A DNA stretch of 64,000 nucleotides from Enhydrobacter aerosaccus (GTDB lineage Bacteria; Pseudomonadota; Alphaproteobacteria; Reyranellales; Reyranellaceae), in the NCBI RefSeq assembly GCF_900167455.1, contig NZ_FUWJ01000011.1, forward strand, positions 124,001-188,000, given 5' to 3'. The notes under the pieces were generated by a model. It had not been told where the DNA came from and made no database searches. It saw nothing but the letters and a program-made list of their open reading frames with translations. Each line of letters opens with the position of its first letter. Positions within the stretch are counted from its first letter, which is position 1. A program made the translations under genes and the position numbers. Below are positions 25,824 to 34,314 of the stretch, piece after piece.

Positions 25824-27488
25824 CTATTTTTGCAAAGCCGAAATCGCCTCGGCGACGCTGTGGAAGACCTTGTCGGGGCCGAGTTCCGACAGGATGCCGA
25901 ACTGCTGCAACGCAGCCTGGGCACGCACCGACACTAGCCGTGCGATGGCGAACTGAATGTGACGGGCGCGGCATTCCTCCATCACGGAGCGCAATGCCTG
26001 TGCCGCGGTATAGTCGATGTCGGCGATTGCCCCGCCTTCGAGGACGACCAGGGAGAGCGGTTGGCGCGCAGCGATGATGTCATGGATGCCGCGTCTGAAA
26101 GTCTCCGCGTTGGCGAAAAGGAGCGGGGCCTGAAAGCCGACCACCAGCACTCCAGGCGTGCTTTCTCCCGTCACACCGTTCTCCGGCCACCAGATGGTGG
26201 TGCCCGGCACGTTCTTGAATTCGCTGACACGGGTCTGCGTGCTGATCCATACGCCGTGCAGCAGCGAAAGGCCGATGCCGATGGCGACGCCGGTTGGAAT
26301 GGGCAATGCGATGACGGCAATGGCCGTCAGGAGAATCAGCGCGAATTCGACTGGGGCCTGTCGCGCAACGGCGTTGATGACGGGCACGCGCACGATCCGG
26401 ACCGCCACGAACAGCAATACCCCGGCCAGAGCGGCCTCCGGCACATCCCGCATGAGGCCGCCCCCGCCCAGCGCAAGCGCGGCGACAAGGCCGGCGGAGA
26501 TCATTGCGCCAAGCTGAGAGGTTCCGCCGGCGGCCCGAACGACCGCCGTGCGCGGCGGGCTGGCGTTGACGGGAAAGGCACCGAGCAGGGCGGCGCAGAG
26601 ATTGGCCGCGCCGACGCCGATGAAATCGCGGTTCACATCGGTCGGCTCACCGTTCGAGTCGGCGAAGGATCGGGTCACGGCGGCCGTCTGCATCATGACC
26701 ACGAGCGCGAGGATCAGGGCGAGCGGCACGAGCTGCCTCAAACTGTCGAGATCCCAGGCCGGTACGACCGGCTCCGGTAGTCCGGCAGGCAGGTGGCCCA
26801 GAACGGCGACCCCTTTGGCATCGAGAGAGAAGAATTGGGCGGCGAGGGTGGCGACGGCCACGGCGATCAACGCTCCGGGCAGGCGCGGATTGATGACTTC
26901 CGTTGCGAGTGCCGTCGCTAGCACGACTGCGGCGATTGCAACGGACCAGGGATTGATGTCAGCGATATGGGCAGACAGACCGTGCAGCTGATCGAAGATA
27001 TTGCCCGCCTGGGACGGGACGCCCAGCGCGTCGGGAAGCTGCGAGACCACGATGTGAGCGGCGATGCCGGCGAGAAAGCCTGTGACGATCGGCGTCGACA
27101 GAAGGTCTGCGATCCAGCCGAGACGCAGGATACCTGCTGCGATGAGCGCGGCCGCCAGCAGCAGGGCCAGAGTCACCGAAGCCGAAGCCAGCGAGGCTGT
27201 GCCGGAGGTTGCCAGCAAGGCCAAGCTGGCCGTGAAGATCGGGGTGATGGTCGAATCCGCTCCGGCAGTCAGGATCCGATTCGCACCAAGGAGGGCAAAA
27301 CCGACAGTCGCGCCGATGAAGGCATAGAAGCCGATCTGGGGTTCGAATCCGCCCAGTTTGGCGGTAGCCATCTGCTCGGGAATGGTGATGGCGGCCAGCG
27401 TGACGCCTGCGAGGGCGTCGCCAAGCAGCCCAGAGGCAATGGTGCGCCGTGGGACGGACGGTTTGGTCGGAAGATGTGACGCAGCCAT
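25824..27488 (-). CDS. SulP-family anion permease with STAS domain
   Basis: A 554-residue SulP transporter. About residues 15-415 form the membrane domain (GDALAGVTLAAITIPEQMATAKL, TAGADSTITPIFTAS, and VNRDFIGVGAANLCAALLGAFPVNASPPRTAV). Residues about 440-550 form a C-terminal STAS domain (VLVVGFQAPLLFANAETF, LEGGAIADIDYTAAQAL). Bacterial members carry sulfate, bicarbonate or dicarboxylates. TIPEQM replaces the more common xxPQSM motif. It lies 25 bp beyond the end of a GNAT gene. Confidence 0.92.
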   Translation of the reverse strand: MAASHLPTKPSVPRRTIASGLLGDALAGVTLAAITIPEQMATAKLGGFEPQIGFYAFIGATVGFALLGANRILTAGADSTITPIFTASLALLATSGTASLASASVTLALLLAAALIAAGILRLGWIADLLSTPIVTGFLAGIAAHIVVSQLPDALGVPSQAGNIFDQLHGLSAHIADINPWSVAIAAVVLATALATEVINPRLPGALIAVAVATLAAQFFSLDAKGVAVLGHLPAGLPEPVVPAWDLDSLRQLVPLALILALVVMMQTAAVTRSFADSNGEPTDVNRDFIGVGAANLCAALLGAFPVNASPPRTAVVRAAGGTSQLGAMISAGLVAALALGGGGLMRDVPEAALAGVLLFVAVRIVRVPVINAVARQAPVEFALILLTAIAVIALPIPTGVAIGIGLSLLHGVWISTQTRVSEFKNVPGTTIWWPENGVTGESTPGVLVVGFQAPLLFANAETFRRGIHDIIAARQPLSLVVLEGGAIADIDYTAAQALRSVMEECRARHIQFAIARLVSVRAQAALQQFGILSELGPDKVFHSVAEAISALQK

Positions 27489-27512
27489 GAAGGGCGACCG
27501 CCGGCGCCTTCG

Positions 27513-27944
27513 CTACAATCCCAGTATGACCGTGTAGGCCTGGGTCTGTACCGGTCTGAAACCCAGCCGCTTGTAGAGTGCCAGCGCGGGATTGTTCTTG
27601 ATCACGTCCAGAGTGAACTCCTTGCCCTTGCGTCGTGCCCGATCGCTCATCCAGGTCAGGAAGCTGGTGCCGAGACCCTGGTTGCGCTTGTCGGGCGATA
27701 GATAGAGATGGCCCAGGTGGATGGCGAAGCGCGTCTCGGTGCAGTGCAGCCAGCCTGCGTCGTCGCCCGCCGCCTGGAGGATCGAGGCGCCTTCGTCGGC
27801 CAAGGCCTCGCGCACGCGTTGCTGCTGTGTGGGGTCGTCCCAAACGAAGAGGCCGACGCTCAGCGGCTGAAGCGCATCGCGATAAAGGGGCCAGCAGAAA
27901 GCGAAGTCGTCGCGCTGCACGCGACGGAAATCGAAGGGATGCAT
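27513..27944 (-). CDS. GNAT-family N-acetyltransferase
   Basis: A 143-residue acetyltransferase. The acetyl-CoA site is HLYLSPDKRNQGLGTSFLTWM, followed by LDVIKNNPALALYKRLGFRPVQ. This ending is typical of GNATs acting on small molecules or protein N termini. It starts two bases after the stop of the small membrane protein gene, so the pair is one unit. Confidence 0.88.
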   Translation of the reverse strand: MHPFDFRRVQRDDFAFCWPLYRDALQPLSVGLFVWDDPTQQQRVREALADEGASILQAAGDDAGWLHCTETRFAIHLGHLYLSPDKRNQGLGTSFLTWMSDRARRKGKEFTLDVIKNNPALALYKRLGFRPVQTQAYTVILGL

Positions 27945-27946
27945 CG

Positions 27947-28147
27947 TCACCGCAGGCGCCGCGAAATTACGATTGCGGCCAACCCGGCAGCGGCCAGCAG
28001 CAGGCCACGCCAGATCCATGGTCGCTGATCGATCATGAAACTGCTCTTGGGGTAGGGGAAGTACCCGCTTCCCTGGCCCATCCACACCACGCCCGTAAAG
28101 GCAGCGAGGATGCCCAGGATCAGCAGGATCTTTCGGGTCAAAGGCAT
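27947..28147 (-). CDS. Small two-helix membrane protein
   Basis: A 66-residue hypothetical membrane protein. Helix 1 is ILLILGILAAFTGVVWMG (residues 7-24). A short loop (GYFPYPKSSFMIDQRPWI) is followed by helix 2 (RGLLLAAAGLAAIVISRRLR), which ends in Arg-rich cytoplasmic sequence. This layout (VVWMGQGSGYFPYPxSSFM) recurs in small uncharacterised alphaproteobacterial membrane proteins. It is coupled to the GNAT gene by a 2-bp gap. Confidence 0.75.
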   Translation of the reverse strand: MPLTRKILLILGILAAFTGVVWMGQGSGYFPYPKSSFMIDQRPWIWRGLLLAAAGLAAIVISRRLR

Positions 28148-28209
28148 GACACAGCCTATCGCGTCGCCGGCGCAATGGCCAACCGGGATCGGGCAGGCTA
28201 CGTCGCGCC

Positions 28210-28545
28210 TCAGGCGACCTTCAGCCGTTCGAAGCGCCGTCGCAGGGTCGCGATCGATATCGGCAACCGGCGGAAGTCCCGCGGTGGAAGCGGGCGGGAC
28301 GGCGGTCGCTGCACGGCGGCTACGAAGGCGGAGGCAAGCTCGAATTCGCCGATGCACGCCGCGCCGAGCGAGCTCAACAGATTCTCCTCCTCCCAGGCAT
28401 CGAGTTCGCGGCCGGTGCCGTCGAGTCGCCGCAGTTCGCCCTCGAAGCGGGCCTCGAAAGCCGCTCGCTGCCCGGTCCCCTCCGCTGGAGAGGACGCCGA
28501 GTCCTTCAGGATGTCCTCGATGGTGTGACGAGAATTGGCCTGCAT
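28210..28545 (-). CDS. Hypothetical 111-residue protein
   Basis: I do not recognise the family. The protein is soluble and acidic at the N terminus (HTIEDILKDSASS), then helical with an EEENLLSSLGAACIGEFELASAFVAA segment. The C-terminal third is Arg/Pro-rich (PPRDFRRLPISIATLRRRFERLKVA). The overlapping plus-strand reading frame is Arg-rich and looks like a shadow, which favours this strand. No clear ribosome binding site. Confidence 0.5.
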   Translation of the reverse strand: MQANSRHTIEDILKDSASSPAEGTGQRAAFEARFEGELRRLDGTGRELDAWEEENLLSSLGAACIGEFELASAFVAAVQRPPSRPLPPRDFRRLPISIATLRRRFERLKVA

Positions 28546-28632
28546 GGGGATACCGCGCTTGGACAGAAGCTAAACGGCAGGTACCGTCCTCGGTTGCAGG
28601 ATCAGTTGGATGTCCAAATTCGGCCCCGAGAC

Positions 28633-28660
28633 GATGGTCAGAGCGGGGATGGTCAGAGCG
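28633..28660. repeat. Tandem duplication of a 15-bp unit at the monooxygenase stop codon
   Basis: GATGGTCAGAGCG occurs at 28633 and again at 28648, a period of 15. The second copy contains the stop codon of the flavin monooxygenase gene, so the duplicated copy places a second in-frame stop (and a repeated Ser-Leu-stop-like context) just downstream. Confidence 0.8.
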
Positions 28661-29792
28661 AGGCGAGGGGGGCTTCCCACGCATTGTAGCCGTAGACCCA
28701 ATCGACATCGGTAACGCCCTTGCCCCAGCGATTCTGCCGTGATGTCAATTGCACCCGCGCCGTGCGCTCCTGCCGGGTCTGCTGGTAGCGTCGCAGGGCC
28801 CGCTCCACAGCGTCGCGATCGGTGCCGGCCAGGCAGCGCGACAAGATGGCGGCATCCTCGATCGCCATTGCCGCGCCCTGCGCCATGTATGGCGTCATGG
28901 GATGGCAGGCGTCGCCCAGCAACGCGACGGGCCCGTCGACCCATTGCGGCAGGGGATCGCGATCGACCAGCGGACGCTTGTGAACCTCGGGGGCCGCCGC
29001 CAGCACCCGCTGGACTTCAGGATGGAAGCCGTCGAACGCGGCACGCAGCACCTTCACGTCTCCGGTCGTCGACCATGACTCGATCTCGAAACCGGGCTCG
29101 GGCTGGCTTGTCACGAAATAGATTTCCGATCGGTCGGGCTTCACGGGATAGATCACGATGTGCCGGTCCGGGCCCCACCACTTGGTGCAGTTGGAGATCG
29201 GGTAGCCGTCGAGCCGCGCGGCGGGATAGACCGTGCGATAGGCAATGCGGCCGGTGAAACGCGGCTCGTCCTCTCCGAACAACGCCGACCGTACGACCGA
29301 ATGTACGCCATCGGCGCCAATCACCGCATCGGCGGTCGCGACCGTATCATTCTCGAAAGCGAGACGGACGCGGCCATCGCCCTGCGGCTCGAGACCGACC
29401 AGCCGATGCTCGAGCCTGACGATCTCGTTGGGAACCGCACTTGCGAGCGCGGCATGAAGATCGCCGCGATGGGCAAGAAGGTAAGGTGCGCCGTATTGAG
29501 CCTCCGCTTCGGGCCCAAACATCATGTCGAACAGCACCTCGCCCGTGGCGGCATCGCGATTGTTCCAGGAGCGGGGATAGAAGGTCTCGGCGCGCAAGGC
29601 AGTTTCGAGCCCGAGGCCGCGCAGCACATGCATGGCATTGCAGCCGATCTGGATGCCGGCACCGAGACGGGTGAAGCGGCGCGCCTGCTCATAGACAGTC
29701 ACCTCGTGTCCGGCCTTACGCAGGGCAGCGGCGGTGGCCAGCCCACCCATGCCGGCGCCGATGACGGCGATGTCGAGACGGGATGCGCTCAT
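28653..29792 (-). CDS. FAD-dependent monooxygenase similar to 6-hydroxynicotinate 3-monooxygenase
   Basis: A 379-residue class A flavin hydroxylase. It has the FAD-binding GAGMGGLATAAALRKAGHEVTVYEQ, the DG motif VIGADGVHSVVRSALFG and the GD motif VALLGDACHPMTPYMAQGA. Several stretches follow Pseudomonas NicC as I recall it: FTRLGAGIQIGCNAM, CTKWWGPDRHIVIYPV, AAFDGFHPEVQ and the terminal WVYGYNAWE. It would hydroxylate an aromatic ring using NAD(P)H. No other nicotinate genes are in view, so the substrate is open. ATG 29792 (MSASRLDIAVIG) is preferred to an upstream codon. Confidence 0.87.
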   Translation of the reverse strand: MSASRLDIAVIGAGMGGLATAAALRKAGHEVTVYEQARRFTRLGAGIQIGCNAMHVLRGLGLETALRAETFYPRSWNNRDAATGEVLFDMMFGPEAEAQYGAPYLLAHRGDLHAALASAVPNEIVRLEHRLVGLEPQGDGRVRLAFENDTVATADAVIGADGVHSVVRSALFGEDEPRFTGRIAYRTVYPAARLDGYPISNCTKWWGPDRHIVIYPVKPDRSEIYFVTSQPEPGFEIESWSTTGDVKVLRAAFDGFHPEVQRVLAAAPEVHKRPLVDRDPLPQWVDGPVALLGDACHPMTPYMAQGAAMAIEDAAILSRCLAGTDRDAVERALRRYQQTRQERTARVQLTSRQNRWGKGVTDVDWVYGYNAWEAPLASL

Positions 29793-29840
29793 GGCATCAA
29801 CGATGCCGAGGCTCGCCTCCAGTCGCAATCGCGGTGGCGG

Positions 29841-32153
29841 TCAATAGATCAGATATGTTTCGCGTCGCAGTCGGAACCCGTCGAGCGCCGGCTGCCAGGT
29901 GCTTGCGATCTCGCGCGGGTCGACATTGGCCTTGATGGCGTCGAGAGATTGGCGCGAGCCCAGCAGGCCCAGGATGCGGTCGATGGCGAACCTGTCACCG
30001 TAGAGCCGATGGAGCGCCGCCGCGAGCTCGACGCCCAGCAGCGGCGTGTCGAGCCGGTTGCGGTCGGTGATGTGCAAGCGCACGCCCTGGCAGCTCTCGC
30101 CGGCGAAGGCCGATTCGGTCGGTGTGAAGGTCGTGGCCTCGAAGCGCACGCCCGGGATGGCGCGGGCGGTAAGCTCCGCTGCAAGCGTCTTGCCGTCGAT
30201 CCAAGGCGCGCCGAGCAGCTCGAACGGCGACTCGGTGCCACGGCCGACACTGACGTTCGCGCCCTCGACCATCGCCACACCGGGATAGAGCACTGCCTCG
30301 TCGAGCCGCCGCAGGTTGGGTGAGGGTGGCACCCACGAGAAGCCCGTCTGGTCGAACCAGGCCCGGCGATCGTAACGCCGCATGCGGACAAGATGCAGGT
30401 GCGTGCCGAGCTTCTTCTCCGCGTTGAAGAGACGGGCCAGCTCGCCCATCGTCATGCCGTGCCGGGTCGGCAAGGGCATGTAGGAGACGAAGGAGGTCAG
30501 GCCGGGATCGAGCACCGGCCCCTGGACGGTACTGGCCGTGATGGGGTCGGGCCGATCGAGGACGTAGAAGTCGAGCTTGCGCTGGGCCGCCGCCTCCATC
30601 GCATAAGCCATGGTGGTGGCATAGGTGTAGTAGCGCGTGCCGACATCCTGCATGTCGAACACCAGCGCATCGAGGCCGGCCAGCATGGCGTCGGTTGGCC
30701 GGCGTGTGTCGCCATAGAGGCTGTAGACGGGCAGGCCCGTTGCGCGATCGGTACCCGATGCGATCCGCCCTTCCGCTGACGCGTCGAAGCCATGTTCTGG
30801 GCTGAACAAGGCAACCAGGTTCATGCCGCTGCCCTGACGCAGCACATCGGCGGTGCGCCGGCCGGCGGAGTCGCGCGCCGCCCCGTTGCTGACGAGGCCG
30901 ATGCGACGTCCGGCGAACTGGCGAAAGCCGTAAGCCTCGACCACGTCGATGCCCGATTGCGTCTGCGGCCGCGCGCCCGCTACGGCCATGGCACCGGCAA
31001 CGCGGGCGATCCGGCGCAGCATGGGCAGGATGTCACCCCGCCCATCGGGATGCAGGCGATTGCTGAGCACGATCAGGAAGCTCCGTGTCTCGGGGTCGAT
31101 CCAGATCGCGGTGCCGGTATAGCCGGTATGGCCGAAGGAGCGGGTCGAGAAGAACGGCGAGAACCGGTCCGAGTAGGGCGAATCGATATCCCAGCCCAGG
31201 CCGCGCAGTGCCGGCTGTCCGGGCGGGCTCTGAGGGCGGGTCATCGCCGCGATCGACTCCGGTCGCAGCACCGCCTGACGGCGCATCGACTCGTCTCCGA
31301 TCATCATGCGCGCGAACCTGGTGAGATCGTCCGCCGTGGTGAAAACACCGGCATGACCGGCGACGCCGCCCATGCGATAGGCGGTTGGATCCTGCACCTG
31401 GCCCCAGCGCAGCTCGCCGCCTTCGACGTCGGCCGGCGCGATACGCTCGCGCAAGTTCGGCGACGGCAGGAATCCGGTATGGCTCATGCCGAGCGGGCGG
31501 AAGATGTGTTGCTCGCTGTAGGTTTCGAGCGGCTGGCCCGAGACACGACGCACGATCTCGCCCAGCACGATAAAATCGATATCGCTGTAGAGGAAGCGCG
31601 ACCCTGGCGGCGCGACGGGCTTCACCGATGCCGCGGCCTCGAGCGCACCCTCGCGATCCGACCAGCCGCGAGACGACAGGCCAGCCGGCAGGTCGGCATA
31701 GTGCGTGAGAAGCTGCCGCACCGTGATCTCCGCCTTGCCGTTGGCGGCGAAGGCGGGCCAGTAGCTGGCTGCGGGACGATCGAGGGAGATCTTGCCCTGC
31801 TCGACGAGCTGTTCGATCGCCACCGCCGTCGCCATCACCTTGGTGAGCGAGGCGGCATCGTAGATGGTATCGAGCGTGGCGGGCTGACGCTCCGGCATCA
31901 CCGAACGGTCGCCGTAGGCTTGGCGCAGGACGATCCTGTCATGCACACCGACGACGATGACGGCGCCGGGCAGATGTCCCGCGGCGATCTCCTCGCGCAC
32001 GATGCTTGAGATCTCTTCGGCGCCAGCGGTCACAGTAGGGGCGGCGGCGACCGGCGTCGTCGGAGCCGCGCAGGAGATCAGGACCTGGCACACCAGGCCC
32101 GCCAGCAGGAGCCGGAATGCTTCAGCGCTGCGAGATCTCGGGCTTGATGTCAT
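29841..32153 (-). CDS. Lipoprotein fusing an AmiE-like serine hydrolase (beta-lactamase fold) to a NamZ exo-muramidase
   Basis: A 770-residue two-domain exported protein. Residues 1-28 look like a lipoprotein signal (RLLLAGLVCQVLISC, lipid on Cys28). Residues about 45-385 are a class C beta-lactamase/DD-peptidase fold with SLTK (Ser102, Lys105), a Tyr at 189 in LYSDIDF and HTG at 342-344. Residues about 400-770 are DUF1343, now known as the NamZ exo-beta-N-acetylmuramidase domain (FSPEHGF at 450-456, DVGTRYYTY at 503-511). In Bacillus subtilis AmiE and NamZ are separate neighbouring gene products in cell-wall recycling; here they are one chain. The start overlaps the upstream glycosidase gene by 32 bp. 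Confidence 0.88.
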   Translation of the reverse strand: MTSSPRSRSAEAFRLLLAGLVCQVLISCAAPTTPVAAAPTVTAGAEEISSIVREEIAAGHLPGAVIVVGVHDRIVLRQAYGDRSVMPERQPATLDTIYDAASLTKVMATAVAIEQLVEQGKISLDRPAASYWPAFAANGKAEITVRQLLTHYADLPAGLSSRGWSDREGALEAAASVKPVAPPGSRFLYSDIDFIVLGEIVRRVSGQPLETYSEQHIFRPLGMSHTGFLPSPNLRERIAPADVEGGELRWGQVQDPTAYRMGGVAGHAGVFTTADDLTRFARMMIGDESMRRQAVLRPESIAAMTRPQSPPGQPALRGLGWDIDSPYSDRFSPFFSTRSFGHTGYTGTAIWIDPETRSFLIVLSNRLHPDGRGDILPMLRRIARVAGAMAVAGARPQTQSGIDVVEAYGFRQFAGRRIGLVSNGAARDSAGRRTADVLRQGSGMNLVALFSPEHGFDASAEGRIASGTDRATGLPVYSLYGDTRRPTDAMLAGLDALVFDMQDVGTRYYTYATTMAYAMEAAAQRKLDFYVLDRPDPITASTVQGPVLDPGLTSFVSYMPLPTRHGMTMGELARLFNAEKKLGTHLHLVRMRRYDRRAWFDQTGFSWVPPSPNLRRLDEAVLYPGVAMVEGANVSVGRGTESPFELLGAPWIDGKTLAAELTARAIPGVRFEATTFTPTESAFAGESCQGVRLHITDRNRLDTPLLGVELAAALHRLYGDRFAIDRILGLLGSRQSLDAIKANVDPREIASTWQPALDGFRLRRETYLIY

Positions 32154-33381
32154 TGGGCGAGTAAACATTGCGCGGATTCCACAACATCCAGCCGACGCTG
32201 CCCGCGTCGCGCGCGGCTCGAGCCTGCTTGGCGATCTCCTCGGCGCCGAACGCCTGGCCGCCAAAGGCGTAGTCGGTGAAGGCCTGCAGCCAGGGCCGGT
32301 AACGTGCCGGTGCACCGGCCGTGCGCTTGTTGGCCTCCAGCAGCGAGAGATGAACGATCTCGTAGGGATTGGCGACCGGATTGCGGTAGCCCGGGATGCC
32401 GAACTGGAAGCTCGACGGGTAGAGCATGGGCGAGATGTAGTCCACCACGGTCGCCAGATCCTCCAGCCGTTGGCCGATGCCCGTATCGTCGCGATTCCAG
32501 CATACGTAACCGAAGATATCGATGGCCAGGAAGACGTTGTAGGGGGCGAGGCGCCGCTTGGCTTCACGCAGGAAGCCCGTGATCGTCTCCACCCGCGAGG
32601 TCTCGTTCGAGGGCTGGCTGAACACCAGCCCGACAGCGTCGGGGAAGCGCACGTAATCGAACTGGATCTCGTCGAATCCTGCCGCCGCTGCTTCCTCGGC
32701 GACGCCCAGCGTATAGTCCCAGGCCTCGCGTCGGAACGGGTCGATCCAGGCCAGGCCCTCGCGATCCTTCCACACGCCACCAGCGGCGTTGTGCACCGCC
32801 CAGTCGGGCCGCACGCTGGCCAGCGGATCGTCCTTGAACACGACGATGCGGGCGATGAGGTAAATCCCACGCGCCTTCAGGTCGGCCACCAATGCCTTGA
32901 GGTCGGGAATGGTGCGCAGCTTCTGGGCGCCGCTCTTGGTCGCCAGCGGCAGGTCGCTGGGATAGGGAATGAAGCCGCGATCGCCCTTGAGGTCGATGAC
33001 CAGGGCATTGAGGCCGGTGCGGGCGATCACGTCGAGCGCCGGATCGCGCAGGAACGGCGCGCCGATGCCATAGACGGTGAGGTAGAGCGCCTTGGGCTGA
33101 AGCGGCGTCAGCTTGATGTGCTGGGCGTCCTGTCCTGCCGCGATCTGCTCGCGCGCATAGCCTGGTGCGCGCGCCTTCGGCGGTGTCGCGCCGGAGAGCC
33201 GATACTGGCCCTGCGCGTCGGTGATCACGGTCTGGCTGTCGACAGTGACCGTGGCGCCGGCGATGGGCTTGCCGGTCGTGGCATCGATCACGGTGCCTTG
33301 CCAATCCTCGGCCTGCAGCGAGCCGGCCGGGAGCAGCGCCGCGATCAGGAACAGAAAGAAGCGACGAACCAGCGGTTTCAT
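32122..33381 (-). CDS. Secreted putative glycosidase (DUF4015) with N-terminal carboxypeptidase-regulatory-like domain
   Basis: A 419-residue exported protein. A signal peptide (MKPLVRRFFLFLIAALLPAG, cleaved after LQA) precedes a small beta-sandwich like the carboxypeptidase regulatory domain (about 27-85; GTVIDATTGKPIAGATVTVD, ITDAQGQYRL). A TIM-barrel of the DUF4015/GHL10 type follows, with ALVIDLKGDRGFIPYPS, EIQFDYVRFPD (probable catalytic region), FLAIDIFGYVCW and VDYISPMLYPS. These barrels are predicted polysaccharide hydrolases and are often paired with deacetylases. Its ATG overlaps the deacetylase stop by four bases. Confidence 0.87.
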   Translation of the reverse strand: MKPLVRRFFLFLIAALLPAGSLQAEDWQGTVIDATTGKPIAGATVTVDSQTVITDAQGQYRLSGATPPKARAPGYAREQIAAGQDAQHIKLTPLQPKALYLTVYGIGAPFLRDPALDVIARTGLNALVIDLKGDRGFIPYPSDLPLATKSGAQKLRTIPDLKALVADLKARGIYLIARIVVFKDDPLASVRPDWAVHNAAGGVWKDREGLAWIDPFRREAWDYTLGVAEEAAAAGFDEIQFDYVRFPDAVGLVFSQPSNETSRVETITGFLREAKRRLAPYNVFLAIDIFGYVCWNRDDTGIGQRLEDLATVVDYISPMLYPSSFQFGIPGYRNPVANPYEIVHLSLLEANKRTAGAPARYRPWLQAFTDYAFGGQAFGAEEIAKQARAARDAGSVGWMLWNPRNVYSPNDIKPEISQR

Positions 33382-34199
33382 CTTTGACCTGCAACCAAGG
33401 CATCGAAGCGGCTGCCCCGATCGGCATCGACGACGATGTAGCGGGGCAGCGCCATGATCTTGTCGGCCGGAGTCACAGGGCGGCGCTCGATGGAGAACGC
33501 GGCGGTGTAACCGGCCGCGCGCGCGGCCTGCATCAGCTCCTCGTCGTAGATGCCGAACGGCCAGGCCAGCAGATCGACGGGACCGCCCAGGCGCTGTTCG
33601 AGGATCGCCCTCGATCGCGCGAGCTGGTCGTGCACGAATCGCGCATAGTCGGCCGGACTGAGCCGCTTGCGCTCGATGTTGAAATTGGGATGCCAGAACG
33701 TGTGGGACTGCACGTCGACCAGGCCGGAGGCCTTCATTTCGGCGAGCTGCGCCCACGTCAAAGCATAGTCAGCGTTCGAGATGGCCGAGGGATAGATGAA
33801 CAGCGTAACCGGCAGACGGTAGCGTTGCACCAGCGGGAAGAGATCGCTGTAGACCGTGCGATGGCCGTCATCGACGGTCAGCACCACCGAACGCTCCAGC
33901 GTCGCATCGGTGCCGTCCAGTGCGGCCAGCAGGGCACGTAGCGGAGCGACGCGATAGCCGCGCTCCCGCATCAGGCTGAGCTGGCCCTCGAACACTGGCG
34001 TCGTGACCGTCATCTCGTCGTTCAGTGACGGGCCGAAGCGGTGATAGAGGAGAATGGGGACGCGCAGGGCGTCGGCTCGACGCGGACTGGCGGGCGGCTC
34101 GGCCGCCCTTCCCGACGCAGAGGAAAGCAGGAACGCTGCGGGTACGGTCGCCAGCAACGACCGTCGGGAAATCGAGCGCGAACCGGCAAAACGCGACAT
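33378..34199 (-). CDS. Exported polysaccharide deacetylase
   Basis: A 273-residue NodB-homology (CE4) deacetylase. The N terminus has a twin-arginine-like motif (SRRSLLATVPAAFLLSS) and Ala-rich cleavage region. The catalytic motifs are TVDDGHR (base Asp110, metal-binding Asp111) and SHTFWHP (His166, His170). It resembles the deacetylase half of PgaB, which N-deacetylates poly-N-acetylglucosamine; a peptidoglycan substrate is also possible. It is the first gene of the overlapping deacetylase-glycosidase-AmiE/NamZ operon. Confidence 0.9.
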   Translation of the reverse strand: MSRFAGSRSISRRSLLATVPAAFLLSSASGRAAEPPASPRRADALRVPILLYHRFGPSLNDEMTVTTPVFEGQLSLMRERGYRVAPLRALLAALDGTDATLERSVVLTVDDGHRTVYSDLFPLVQRYRLPVTLFIYPSAISNADYALTWAQLAEMKASGLVDVQSHTFWHPNFNIERKRLSPADYARFVHDQLARSRAILEQRLGGPVDLLAWPFGIYDEELMQAARAAGYTAAFSIERRPVTPADKIMALPRYIVVDADRGSRFDALVAGQR

Positions 34200-34314
34200 C
34201 GTTCTAAACTAGTCGTCACAGCGCCCGCCGCTTTGATCCAACGCAAGGATCGAATGTCGCGGGATGCCGGCCGCTCTTGCCGCGTATCTCCGTCGAGACC
34301 ATGTTGACGACGGA

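Noticed and set aside
27340..27350. GGTTCGAATCC, like the T-loop of a tRNA
   Set aside because: It lies inside the SulP coding sequence and no acceptor or anticodon stems surround it.
32154..32870. N-terminal extension of the AmiE-NamZ gene (about 240 further codons)
   Set aside because: That stretch is Arg/Ser/Pro-rich out-of-frame reading of the DUF4015 gene; a lipoprotein signal begins at 32153.
33382..33756. N-terminal extension of the DUF4015 gene
   Set aside because: Out-of-frame reading of the deacetylase gene; a proper signal peptide starts at 33381.
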